A DNA stretch of 16,937 bases, from NCBI GenBank assembly GCA_050257395.1, contig JBLMWU010000254.1, positions 1 through 16,937 on the forward strand, in the 5' to 3' direction. A model generated the notes under the pieces. The model worked only from the letters and a program-made list of their open reading frames with translations. It had not been told where the DNA came from and ran no database searches. The DNA is from JAIRTY01 sp050257395 (GTDB lineage: Bacteria > Actinomycetota > Actinomycetes > Streptosporangiales > Streptosporangiaceae). Below, in pieces: positions 6,419 to 13,645 of the stretch; positions within the stretch are counted from its first letter, which is position 1; the number at the start of each line of letters is the position of its first letter. The position numbers and the translations under genes were made by a program.

Positions 6419-6855
6419 TCAGTGGTACCAGTAGAGCCATGCCGGTGGCCCGGCGGCGGGGACCTTGCCACCGATCCACAGGAACACGATGGCGAGCCCG
6501 TCGGGATCACGCGTGGTGATGCCTTCGACTTCCGCGTCGCGGTGCCGCTGGTGCGGCACCTGCTGCCGGGTCAGGAGTTCCTCGGCGCTGTCCAGTTCAG
6601 CGGGGTCCATCGCACGCCACAGGACGCGCGTTATCCCGGCCTCGCCGACACCGTGCCGGGCGCCTCGCCGATCTCCCGGATCACCAGCGAGTCGGCGGGG
6701 GCCCGGTGGCCGTGCAGCACCGCCAGCGCGCCGTCGTTCCAGACGACCTCCAGCGCCAGCACGTCCCGGTAGAACGCCAGCGAGCGGTCGAGGTCGGCAA
6801 CCTGCAGGTAGACACCGAACAGCCCGGGCAGCCGTGGTGTGCCGCCCGTCACCAT
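6419..6855 (-). pseudogene. VOC-family (glyoxalase/bleomycin-resistance fold) protein, frameshifted
   Basis: The 5' part (ATG 6855 to TAA 6631) encodes 74 residues with the VOC start GVYLQVADLDRSLAFYRDVL and a following strand pattern ALAVLHGH. The 3' part, in another frame, continues with ITRVLWRAMDPAELD and ends in TTRDPDGLAIVFLW, the usual C-terminal VOC signature, stopping at 6419. The two halves make one protein of normal VOC size, so a shift of one base deleted or two added lies around 6639-6671. A 10-nt direct repeat there with a period of 23 nt offers a mechanism. The enzyme substrate cannot be told; VOC proteins include lyases, dioxygenases and resistance proteins. It may be a true pseudogene or an assembly error. 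Confidence 0.8.
6639..6671. repeat. 10-nt direct repeat at the VOC frameshift
   Basis: GCCTCGCCGA occurs at 6639-6648 and 6662-6671, a period of 23 nt. Removing one 23-nt unit (23 = 3x7+2) restores the VOC reading frame, joining EIGEA directly to GITRVLW. Confidence 0.65.
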
Positions 6856-6866
6856 CGGCTCGTTCC

Positions 6867-6877
6867 CCGGTTACCGG
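6867..6877. promoter_or_regulatory. Palindrome upstream of the VOC gene start
   Basis: CCGGT-T-ACCGG is an 11-bp perfect palindrome 11 nt before the VOC ATG, where a repressor would cover the ribosome site. It is followed outward by the hairpin at 6884-6900. Confidence 0.3.
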
Positions 6878-7263
6878 CGTGAGCGGCCCGCAGCGGGCCG
6901 GCAGCCCTCAGCAGGACGGCGCGGGGTGTGTGTCCTGTGCCCATGTTCTCTCCCTGGTCGGCACCTGGCCAGCCGGGGGGCTGCACCCGGGGACCTACCC
7001 GCTGGGCCTGCCGGCACGCACCCGGGTGAGGCTCGCCGCAACCCGCGGGCCGGGATCGGCGGCGACTGGTTACTGCGGCACCGGGGTAGGACAAATACCA
7101 GGTAGGAGTGCGTCCCAGACCTTTGACGCCAAGCGCGGCGGTAGTGCGGCACCGATGGCGGCGCCAGCACCTGGGGCGCACAGGGGATTCCCGCACTGGC
7201 GGTCCCCGCAGGCGAACGCAACTGAACGGCGATGAGGTCAGCCGCGGCCGTGCGTATCTGCCG

Positions 7264-7323
7264 TCAACCGGAAAACGGGGATCAACCGGACGGTGGGGTC
7301 TGGCCCTGAAAGCGGCTAACCGG
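7264..7323 (+). repeat. Three AACCGG repeats before the alpha/beta hydrolase
   Basis: TCAACCGGA occurs at 7264-7272 and 7282-7290, exactly 18 nt apart, and a third core AACCGG lies at 7318-7323, overlapping the approach to the ribosome site GGGAGGGG. The even spacing suggests an operator array. Confidence 0.35.
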
Positions 7324-7336
7324 GAGGGGATTACTG

Positions 7337-8035
7337 ATGACTACTCGGCCGAATATCGTCCTCGTCCACGGCGCCTGGGCCGACGGCTCCAGCTGGAGCG
7401 CGGTCATCGAGCGCCTGCAGGCCGACGGCTACAAGGTCACCGCGCCCCAGTTCGGGGAGTCCTCGCTGGCGGGTGACGTTGGCCGGCTGCGCCAGGTGCT
7501 GGCGCGCCAGGACGGCCCGACCGTGGTCGCCGGTCACTCCTATGGCGGCCAGATCGTCACTGCCCTGGGCACGGACGCGCCGAACGTCGTCGGCCTGGTC
7601 TACATCGCGGGCTTCGGCCTGGATGAGGGCGAGTCGATCGGCCAGCTGCTGGAGCAGGGTCCCCCGACGCCGGCGCTGGAGCACCTGGACGTCGACGACC
7701 AGGGCTTCGCCTGGCTGCCCGAGGACGACTTCGTGAACCACTTCGCGGCGGACGTCGACCCGGTCAAGGCCCGGGTCATGCACGCGGCGCAGCAGCCGCT
7801 GTCGTGGTCCGCCGTGCAGGAGGTGATGGGCGTGCCGGCCTGGAAGTCACAGCCGTCCTGGTTCATGGTCGCCGACGGCGATCAGACCATCCCGCCCGAT
7901 GCCGAGCGCCAGTTCGCCGCCCGCATGAACGCCACCACCGTCGAAGTCGCCTCCAACCACGTGGCGATGGTCTCCCACCCCGAGGAGGTGGTGCAGCTCA
8001 TCGAGAACGCCGCCGAGACCGTCCTGGCCGCGTAG
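7337..8035 (+). CDS. Alpha/beta hydrolase (esterase-like)
   Basis: A cytosolic serine hydrolase of 232 residues, normal for the small alpha/beta hydrolase-6 type. The oxyanion-loop motif LVHGAWADG is at residues 9-17, the nucleophile elbow GHSYGG at 66-71 gives catalytic Ser68, VADGDQTIPP gives acid Asp182 (or Asp180), and SNHVAMVSHP gives His208. The start at 7337 follows GGGAGGGG with seven nt spacing. The family includes esterases and C-C hydrolases, so the substrate is unknown. The gene is monocistronic, converging with the next gene. Confidence 0.92.
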   Translation: MTTRPNIVLVHGAWADGSSWSAVIERLQADGYKVTAPQFGESSLAGDVGRLRQVLARQDGPTVVAGHSYGGQIVTALGTDAPNVVGLVYIAGFGLDEGESIGQLLEQGPPTPALEHLDVDDQGFAWLPEDDFVNHFAADVDPVKARVMHAAQQPLSWSAVQEVMGVPAWKSQPSWFMVADGDQTIPPDAERQFAARMNATTVEVASNHVAMVSHPEEVVQLIENAAETVLAA

Positions 8036-8072
8036 GCCGCCGGGCGGGCGGGCATCCGCAGGAAGGGCCTAC
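8032..8072. terminator. Inverted repeat spanning both convergent stop codons
   Basis: GTAGGCC (8032-8038) and GGCCTAC (8066-8072) pair over 7 bp, and each arm contains the TAG stop of one of the two convergent genes. The loop is 27 nt and G-rich on the plus strand. It may serve as a bidirectional terminator. Confidence 0.4.
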
Positions 8073-8806
8073 CACCGCGCGTCCTCCGGGCACAGGTAGG
8101 TGAACGCCCTGCCGACATCCGAACCCTGGTAGAGGTTGTGCAGGTCGTCCTGCAGGACGTGCGCGAGGTGGTCGTGCTCGCCGGTCGAGACCGTCAGGTC
8201 CCGGTCGAGCGTCACGGCGCGGAAGCGCCAGCCCTCGGGGAGGTCGAGCCGGCTGCCGAGCTGGGCGAGGGCGTCCTCGCCCGGGACCGGGTCCTGGTGC
8301 CGGGCGGAGGACTCCATGATGAACACCTCGCCGTCAGGCTCGTCGAGCAGGTAGACCTCGCTGCCCTCGCTGAAGGTGAAGGTGCTGTTGCGGTAGATGT
8401 AGCCGGGCGAGTAGCTGTCCCGGACCGTGGCCTGCTTCATGGCTGCCGCGCCTGCCACGCCCATCCAGGTACCGGTGATGCTGCCGAAGGTCCTGTCGTC
8501 TCCGGCTTCCCAGACATCGAGCCGGTCGAACATCCAGTGCCTGACCGGGTTGAGCCAGGCGCTCAGCGCCCCGTTTTCGCGCGCGACGGTGGCGGCGTCG
8601 AGTGCCTCGACCTGCCCGGGTTCCGGGTCGCACGCGCCGGTGGTGTTCCAGATGTTCGCGATGGCGTTGTCCTGGCTGGTGCCGGTGATCAGGCCCACTT
8701 CGCAGAACCGGTAGCCGCGCATGCCCGGCAGGTGGAGCTCCCGGCCGGGGACCAGGTGCTCGTCGCGAGCCGCTGCCATGCGCTGCTCCAGGCTGGCTTC
8801 GGTCAT
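8069..8806 (-). CDS. Protein of unknown function (245 aa)
   Basis: I do not recognise a named family. The start at 8806 is chosen for GGGGGG upstream; the in-frame start at 8854 would add 16 residues. The protein is soluble, without signal peptide or membrane helices. The N-terminal half has RGYRFCEVGLITG and a Trp-rich section (NPVRHWMFDRLDVWEAGDDR). The C-terminal half ends with a block of the form LPEGWRFRAVTLDRDL followed by HVLQDDLHNLYQ, a layout I associate with bacterial proteins annotated as hypothetical, so it is probably conserved. Cys34, Cys59 and Cys239 are scattered. It converges with the hydrolase gene and diverges from the NAD(P)-binding protein gene; a TACGGT hexamer in the 177-bp divergent spacer could be its -10 box. 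Confidence 0.8.
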   Translation of the reverse strand: MTEASLEQRMAAARDEHLVPGRELHLPGMRGYRFCEVGLITGTSQDNAIANIWNTTGACDPEPGQVEALDAATVARENGALSAWLNPVRHWMFDRLDVWEAGDDRTFGSITGTWMGVAGAAAMKQATVRDSYSPGYIYRNSTFTFSEGSEVYLLDEPDGEVFIMESSARHQDPVPGEDALAQLGSRLDLPEGWRFRAVTLDRDLTVSTGEHDHLAHVLQDDLHNLYQGSDVGRAFTYLCPEDARW

Positions 8807-8919
8807 GGCAGTCCCCCCATCGCTGACTTCCGCACATGCGTCTTTTCGTTCCACCGTAGGACGCCCGCCGTCCCCTCCCCGAGCCTGGGGGGCGGACCGT
8901 CACGCCCGGCGGCGCGGCG

Positions 8920-8925
8920 TAAAGT
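8920..8925 (+). promoter_or_regulatory. Candidate -10 box (TAAAGT) of the NAD(P)-binding protein gene
   Basis: TAAAGT fits TANNNT and lies 58 nt before the ATG at 8984. No good -35 was seen at 16-18 nt. Confidence 0.3.
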
Positions 8926-8983
8926 CGCAGGTGAGATGCCATAAGCGGGCAGACGGCCGGTCTGGGGTGAGGAGGGTCCAGGA

Positions 8984-9718
8984 ATGAAGATCGCTGTCAT
9001 CGGCGGGACCGGGCTCATCGGGTCACAGGTAGTCAAGATCCTCAACGCGAGCGGGCACGAGGCGGTGCCGCATTCGCCGTCCACCGGCCTGGACCTGCTC
9101 AGCGGCCAGGGCCTGGCCGAGGCGCTGGACGGGGCCGGCGTCGTCGTCAACCTGACGAACTCGCCGACCTTCGACGACGCCTCACCCGCGTTCTTCCAGC
9201 AGACGATGGACAACCTGCTCGCCGCCGCCAGCGCCGCCGGCGTCGGCCACGCCGTCATCCTCTCGATCGTGGGCGCCGACCGGGTGCCCGGCCTGGTCTA
9301 CTACCGCGCCAAGGTGCTGCAGGAAGACATTCTCAAGGCCGGCCCCGTGCCGTACTCCATCGTCCGCGCCACCCAGTTCTTCGAGTTCATGGACACGACG
9401 GTGTTCGAGACCGCCGACGAGAACACCGTCCGGCTGCCCGCCACGCTCGTCCAGCCCATCGCCTCCGCTGACGTCGCCCAGGCTGTTGCCGGTGTCATTC
9501 CCGGCGCGCCGCTGCAGGGCACCCGCAGCACCGCCGGCCCCGAGGTCTTCAAGCTCGACGAGCTGGGCAAGATCACCCTCGCCGCCCACGATGACCATCG
9601 CACCGTCGTCACCGACAACAGCGCGGGCGTGTTCGCCGCCGCCTCAGGCGAAGCGCTCCTCCCCCGGGACGGCGCCGTCATCGCCAAGACCACCTACCGG
9701 GAGTGGCTCGCGGCGTGA
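8984..9718 (+). CDS. SDR / NmrA-like NAD(P)-binding protein
   Basis: A cytosolic nucleotide-binding protein of 244 residues with an N-terminal Rossmann fold. The glycine motif GGTGLIG is at residues 7-13 and VVVNLTN forms the fourth strand. Ser94, Tyr106 and Lys110 (ILSIVG, YYRAK) are spaced like an SDR catalytic triad, and YSIVRATQFFEF is typical of the NmrA-like branch of atypical SDRs in actinomycetes. The ribosome site GGAGGG lies nine nt before the ATG. These proteins can be oxidoreductases or redox-sensing regulators; nothing nearby settles which. It converges with the next gene at 13 nt distance. Confidence 0.9.
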   Translation: MKIAVIGGTGLIGSQVVKILNASGHEAVPHSPSTGLDLLSGQGLAEALDGAGVVVNLTNSPTFDDASPAFFQQTMDNLLAAASAAGVGHAVILSIVGADRVPGLVYYRAKVLQEDILKAGPVPYSIVRATQFFEFMDTTVFETADENTVRLPATLVQPIASADVAQAVAGVIPGAPLQGTRSTAGPEVFKLDELGKITLAAHDDHRTVVTDNSAGVFAAASGEALLPRDGAVIAKTTYREWLAA

Positions 9719-9720
9719 GC

Positions 9721-9760
9721 CCGGCCGGCTGTCACGGCGGCCACGGAACGGGCCGGCCGG
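9721..9760. terminator. Candidate bidirectional terminator between convergent genes
   Basis: The 8-bp palindrome CCGGCCGG occurs at 9721-9728 and 9753-9760 and can pair across a 24-nt loop. It overlaps the last codons of the minus-strand gene. Confidence 0.35.
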
Positions 9761-10304
9761 TGATCGCCGCCAGCCGGTCGATGGCGGGTGCGTCATCCCG
9801 GATCGGCTGCGCGTCGGCGAATCGCCCCGCGCGCGGCTGGCCGGGCAGCTGGGCCTGGACGAACGTGAGCGCCTGCTCGGCGAGATCGGCGGGCAGTTCG
9901 GCCCCAACGCCGGTCGCCTGGACGAGGTCCCACCCGTGCGTGAGCAGGTCCGCGATGCGCCACTGCAGCCGCTCCGCGCCGGTGGCAGAGCCGAGCGGCG
10001 TCGCCTGGCTCCGCTCCAGCACCCCCGGGCGGGCAGCGGCGGCCTGCAGCGCCGCGGCGGATTGCCGGAAGGCCCCGGCTGGATCCGCGCCGAGGCGGTC
10101 GGTGCCGCGCTCGGGCATCGGGCCGTCCTCGAACATGGCCACGAACACGAGGTTCATCCCGACCAGATGACTGACCACCTCCCGCACGTTCCACTCCGTG
10201 CACGGAGTCGGCGCCGGCCACTGGCTGTCATCTATCCGGCCTATCAGGTCGCCCACGGCTGCCGAAGCGCGCGCGAGACCGTCGAGGATCGCAGAATCTG
10301 TCAC
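9732..10304 (-). CDS. TIGR03086-type metal-binding protein (DinB / mycothiol-dependent maleylpyruvate isomerase fold)
   Basis: A four-helix-bundle protein of 190 residues in the DinB-like superfamily that includes mycothiol-dependent enzymes. TPCTEWNVREVVSHLVG (residues 33-49) is the family hallmark, with metal ligand His46; the second ligand site is LTHGWDL with His123 and Asp126. The start is GTG at 10304, with no strong ribosome site and no better alternative. Its role is probably thiol-dependent detoxification, but the substrate is unknown. It is followed upstream by a second member of the superfamily on the same strand. Confidence 0.88.
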   Translation of the reverse strand: MTDSAILDGLARASAAVGDLIGRIDDSQWPAPTPCTEWNVREVVSHLVGMNLVFVAMFEDGPMPERGTDRLGADPAGAFRQSAAALQAAAARPGVLERSQATPLGSATGAERLQWRIADLLTHGWDLVQATGVGAELPADLAEQALTFVQAQLPGQPRAGRFADAQPIRDDAPAIDRLAAITGRPVPWPP

Positions 10305-10400
10305 CCGGCGAGGCTACGACACGGCCGGTCTGGCACCACACTCGTTTTCGGCCGGAACTCACGGGCGCCAGCGGCCCTCGGCAGCTGAATACCTGGGTGG

Positions 10401-11042
10401 CTACAGGCCGAACCGGGCGTGCCGCACGGCTTCGGCCGCCGCAGCGGGCCCGCTCACCTCGACCTGTGCCGCGTCCTGCCGGCCGAACAGGTAGAGCAGG
10501 AGCTCCCCCGGGGGCCCGGCGATGCGGGCGGCCGGTTCGCCGCGCCGGGCCTGGACGGTCCTGGCGGTCCCCGCCCACTGGAGCTCAAGGCCCGCGCCGC
10601 GCAGCCGCCGCGCGAGGAACCAGGGCGCGCGGCGGACGTTGCGCCACAGGGCCTCGTCCAGTGCCTGTTCGTTCGCCCGCGGAGCACGGCCGTTGGCCCG
10701 GCGGACGTCCTCGTGGTGAACGAAGAACTCGTTGAGGCTCGCGAGCTCGCGCACCCAGCCGATGCGGAAGAAGCCCGGCGGCGGCCCCGACCGGAGGGTC
10801 GCGATGAGCCACCCGAAGTCCCGCAGCGCCAGCGCTCTCTGCCGCCGTTCCGCCAGGCGGCCCCACGCACCGGGCAGGACCAGCCCGGGACCGGCGAGGG
10901 GGTCGCGTTCGCGGAGGATGAGGTGCGCGGCCAGATCGCGGGCCGTCCACGGCGCCAGGAGAGTCGGTGCGTCAGGACCGAGTTCGCCGAGCAGGTCGCA
11001 CAGCTGTGCCCGCTCCGCGGCGTCGAAGAACGCACCGCCCAT
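10401..11042 (-). CDS. TIGR03085-type metal-binding protein (DinB-like)
   Basis: 213 residues, same superfamily as its neighbour. The opening FFDAAERAQLCDLLGELGPD followed by PTLL, PWTARDLAAHLILRER (His40) and NEFFVHHEDVRRA (His109, His110, Glu111) fit the TIGR03085 pattern including metal ligands. The start at 11042 (MGGAFF) is chosen over the ATG/GTG at 11135 because the family begins here and a TACACT -10 box ends eight nt before it, implying a leaderless transcript. It reads toward the TIGR03086 gene across a 96-nt gap, so the two may be co-transcribed. Confidence 0.88.
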   Translation of the reverse strand: MGGAFFDAAERAQLCDLLGELGPDAPTLLAPWTARDLAAHLILRERDPLAGPGLVLPGAWGRLAERRQRALALRDFGWLIATLRSGPPPGFFRIGWVRELASLNEFFVHHEDVRRANGRAPRANEQALDEALWRNVRRAPWFLARRLRGAGLELQWAGTARTVQARRGEPAARIAGPPGELLLYLFGRQDAAQVEVSGPAAAAEAVRHARFGL

Positions 11043-11050
11043 GTCGCCGG

Positions 11051-11056
11051 AGTGTA
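11051..11056 (-). promoter_or_regulatory. -10 box for leaderless transcription of the TIGR03085 gene
   Basis: TACACT on the minus strand ends eight nt before the ATG at 11042, so the start point should fall at or one base from the start codon. The -35 region is weak. Confidence 0.45.
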
Positions 11057-11218
11057 GCCAGCATCCTGCGGGGCTACTGGACATCGAGACCTGCGAGGGC
11101 GCGGCGACCATCGGCCTGGAACTGGCAGACACCACGCCGGTCCGCTGACCCGCCGCCCGGCGTGATCAGAAGCTGGATCCGCGGCCCTTGGTCCGGGGTC
11201 TGCCCGGCCGGGCATGCT

Positions 11219-11224
11219 TACTGT
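11219..11224 (+). promoter_or_regulatory. Candidate -10 box of the FUSC gene
   Basis: TACTGT lies 61 nt before the chosen ATG at 11286, giving a short untranslated leader. No good -35 was seen. Confidence 0.35.
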
Positions 11225-11285
11225 GGCGGGACAGCCGGGACGCCCGGCCACAGGACGCGGCCACGGGACGGGGAGCGCTGATGGG

Positions 11286-13553
11286 ATGGTCGCCGTGAGC
11301 TCCAGTGAGGCGGAGCTTGCCGGCAGCGGGGCAACCGGCCCGGAAGGCACGCGGGGACGGCTGCGGCGGGCGCTGGCCAGCCTGCGGCCAGCCTGGTCCA
11401 CCCCGGCGGCGCTGCGCGCGGTGCGGGCCACGATCGTCGTGCCCGGCATGTTCGCCCTGGCCTACGAGGTCATCGGCGATCTGCAGATGGCCACGTTCGC
11501 GGCGTTCGGCGGGTTCGCCACGCTGGTGCTGGCGGCGTTCGGCGGCCGCCGCCGCGACAAGGCACTGGCCCACCTCGGCCTGGCCCTGGCCGGGAGCGTG
11601 CTGATCGTGATCGGCACCGCTGTGAACGCCTCGGTCGCCGTGGCCACGATCGTGACCCTGCCGGTGGTGTTCGCCGTCCTGTTCGCCGGCATCGCCGGGC
11701 CGAACGTCGCCGCCGGGGGCACGGCGGCCCTGCTCGCCTACGTGCTCCCGGCCGCCTCGCCCGGCACCCTGGCGATGGTCCCGTCCCGGCTGGCCGGGTG
11801 GTGGCTGGCGAGCGTGGTGGGCACCGGTGCGGTGCTGCTGCTGTCGCCGCGCCCGCCCGGCGACCGGCTGCGCGCCGCTGTCGCGGCGAGCGCCAGCGCC
11901 CTGGCCGCGCAGCTGGACGCGGGCCTGCGCGGGGAGGGCACCGCCGGCAGCCGGGAGGCGTCGATCGCCGCCAAGCACCGGCTGATGTCGGCGTTCGCCG
12001 AGACGCCCTACCGCCCGACCGGCCTGACCGTCGCCGATCAGGCGCTCGCCAGCCTGGTCGAGCTGCTGGAGTGGGCCACCACGGTCATCTGCGAGAGCCT
12101 GAGTGAGTACGAGGATCTGCGCCCGGTGCCCGCCGTGGAGCGGGACCTGTTCGCGGCGACCAGGGACGCGCTGGGCGGGGTGGCGGCCCTGCTCGAGGGC
12201 GGCCAGGCCCAGCCTGACGCCGCGCGGCTGCAGGCGGCGCTGGACGCGAGCATGCTGGCACTGCGGCGGATGCCCGCCGGTGACGGCCAGTTCGCCGACG
12301 CGGTGCACCTGTCGTTCCACGCCCGCACCGTGGGGCTGGCGGCGCGCACCGCGGTCGCCGACGCGCTGATCGCGGCCAGGAGGGCCGACCCGGACACGAT
12401 CGCCGAGAGCGCCCGGCGCTGGTACGGGATGCCCGCGGACGCGGCAGGCCCGCAGCGGCAGCTGGGCCTGCTCGCCGCCGCCAGCGGGGCTGCCTGGCGG
12501 CATGCCAGCCTGCGCTCGGCCTGGTTCGTGAACAGCGTGCGCGGCGCGGCGGCGCTGGCGGCCGCGGTCCTGGTGGCGGACCTCGGCGGCGTGCAGCACG
12601 GGTTCTGGGTGGTCCTCGGCACCTTGTCGGTCCTGCGCACCAGCGCGTCGGCCACGGGTGCCACCGCGCTGCGCGCGCTGGCCGGCACGGTCGCCGGTTT
12701 CGTCATCGGTGCCGCGCTCATGCTGGCCATCGGCACCGGCCCGATCGGGCTGTGGGTCGCGCTGCCGATGGCGGTGCTCTTCGCGGCCTACGCACCCGGC
12801 ACGCTGCCGTTCGCGGTCGGGCAGGCGGCGTTCACGGTGGTCGTCTCGGTCCTGTACAACCTGCTGGTGCCCATCGGCTGGCAGATCGGCGTGGTGCGGA
12901 TCGAGGATGTGGCGATCGGCTGCGCGGTCAGCGTCGCGGTCGGCGTGCTGTTCTGGCCCCGCGGCGCGAGCGCGGTCGTCGCCGACAGCCTGGCCGACAC
13001 CTTCCGGGAGACCGGGCGCTACTTCGCGCAGTCGGTGAACTGGGCGCTCGGGCTGCGCACCGCCACGCCCGACCCGTCCCGGGCGGTCACCACCGAGCTG
13101 CGGCTGGACGACGGGCTGCGCGGCCTGCTCACCGAGCAGGGCACCAAGCACCTGGCCACGCAGGATCTGTGGCGGCTGCTCGGCGGCACCGTCCGGCTGC
13201 GGCTCACCGCGCAGTCCCTGGCTGGCCTGCCGTCCCCGGATGCCGAGCCGGACCTGGCCAGCGAGACGCTCAGCGGCCAGGCCGCCCGGCTGGCGGGCTG
13301 GTTCGACGACGTGGCCGACCAGCTGGCCCGCCCCAGCCGGCTGCCGCCGGACCAGGCCCGGGCCGGGACGCCGGCCGCGCCCGCCCTCGCCGTGCCCGCC
13401 CTGTCGGCCGTGGCCGCCAGCGCCACGGCCCAGACCCTGCCGTGCACGCTGTGGGTCGAGCAGCACCTGCAGCACCTGCAGCCGAGCCTGCAGGCGCTGA
13501 TCGGGCCGGTGACCGAGATCGCCCGGCTGCGGCGCACGCCGTGGTGGCGGTAA
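11286..13553 (+). CDS. FUSC family membrane protein
   Basis: An inner-membrane protein of 755 residues related to fusaric-acid-resistance/aromatic-acid efflux proteins. The first helix block covers about residues 45-185. A soluble, alpha-helical middle domain follows to about 425. The second block at about 430-580 contains the FUSC_2-type segment HGFWVVLGTLSVLRTSAS followed by an ALRALAGT loop, and closes with AIGCAVSVAVGVLFWPRG. A soluble C-terminal domain completes it. The start at 11286 has GGGAG ten nt upstream; a GTG three codons on is an alternative, and an in-frame ATG at 11214 lacks a ribosome site. The transported compound is unknown. It is followed by a hairpin, so it is probably separate from the next gene. 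Confidence 0.9.
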   Translation: MVAVSSSEAELAGSGATGPEGTRGRLRRALASLRPAWSTPAALRAVRATIVVPGMFALAYEVIGDLQMATFAAFGGFATLVLAAFGGRRRDKALAHLGLALAGSVLIVIGTAVNASVAVATIVTLPVVFAVLFAGIAGPNVAAGGTAALLAYVLPAASPGTLAMVPSRLAGWWLASVVGTGAVLLLSPRPPGDRLRAAVAASASALAAQLDAGLRGEGTAGSREASIAAKHRLMSAFAETPYRPTGLTVADQALASLVELLEWATTVICESLSEYEDLRPVPAVERDLFAATRDALGGVAALLEGGQAQPDAARLQAALDASMLALRRMPAGDGQFADAVHLSFHARTVGLAARTAVADALIAARRADPDTIAESARRWYGMPADAAGPQRQLGLLAAASGAAWRHASLRSAWFVNSVRGAAALAAAVLVADLGGVQHGFWVVLGTLSVLRTSASATGATALRALAGTVAGFVIGAALMLAIGTGPIGLWVALPMAVLFAAYAPGTLPFAVGQAAFTVVVSVLYNLLVPIGWQIGVVRIEDVAIGCAVSVAVGVLFWPRGASAVVADSLADTFRETGRYFAQSVNWALGLRTATPDPSRAVTTELRLDDGLRGLLTEQGTKHLATQDLWRLLGGTVRLRLTAQSLAGLPSPDAEPDLASETLSGQAARLAGWFDDVADQLARPSRLPPDQARAGTPAAPALAVPALSAVAASATAQTLPCTLWVEQHLQHLQPSLQALIGPVTEIARLRRTPWWR

Positions 13554-13564
13554 AGGAACGGCCT

Positions 13565-13581
13565 GGCGCCCGGCGGGCGCC
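13565..13581 (+). terminator. Hairpin after the FUSC gene
   Basis: GGCGCCC-ggc-GGGCGCC, a perfect 7-bp G/C stem with a 3-nt loop, starts 12 nt after the TAA. There is no U-tract. Confidence 0.5.
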
Positions 13582-13610
13582 GCTCGGGTGCCCGGTCCCT
13601 GCGTGATTTC

Positions 13611-13639
13611 CTGTGCGCGCCGCCGCCTGACTCTACAGT
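13611..13639 (+). promoter_or_regulatory. Promoter for leaderless double-FHA ABC gene
   Basis: CTGTGC (13611-13616), a 17-nt spacer, then TACAGT (13634-13639), which ends six nt before the GTG start at 13646. Transcription should begin at the start codon. Confidence 0.5.
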
Positions 13640-13645
13640 TGGCGA

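Larger units (their letters stand above)
6856..7336. other. 481-bp divergent intergenic region without a convincing gene
   Basis: The spacer lies between the divergent VOC pseudogene and the alpha/beta hydrolase. Open frames in it are Arg/Pro/Ser-rich and have no ribosome sites. It contains a CCGGT-T-ACCGG palindrome (6867-6877), a 7-bp hairpin CGGCCCG-cag-CGGGCCG (6884-6900), two GGTAGGA copies 16 nt apart (7085-7091, 7101-7107) and three AACCGG copies near the hydrolase start. No clear -35/-10 pair was identified. Confidence 0.6.

Noticed and set aside
6871..7221. 116-codon minus-strand frame in the 481-bp spacer
   Set aside because: Arg/Pro/Ser-rich, no ribosome site, no motif; judged non-coding.
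11041..11148. 35-codon plus-strand ORF ending LELADTTPVR in the spacer before the FUSC gene
   Set aside because: The second half looks slightly protein-like, but there is no ribosome site, it overlaps the start of the minus-strand gene and its -10 box, and it is too short to support.
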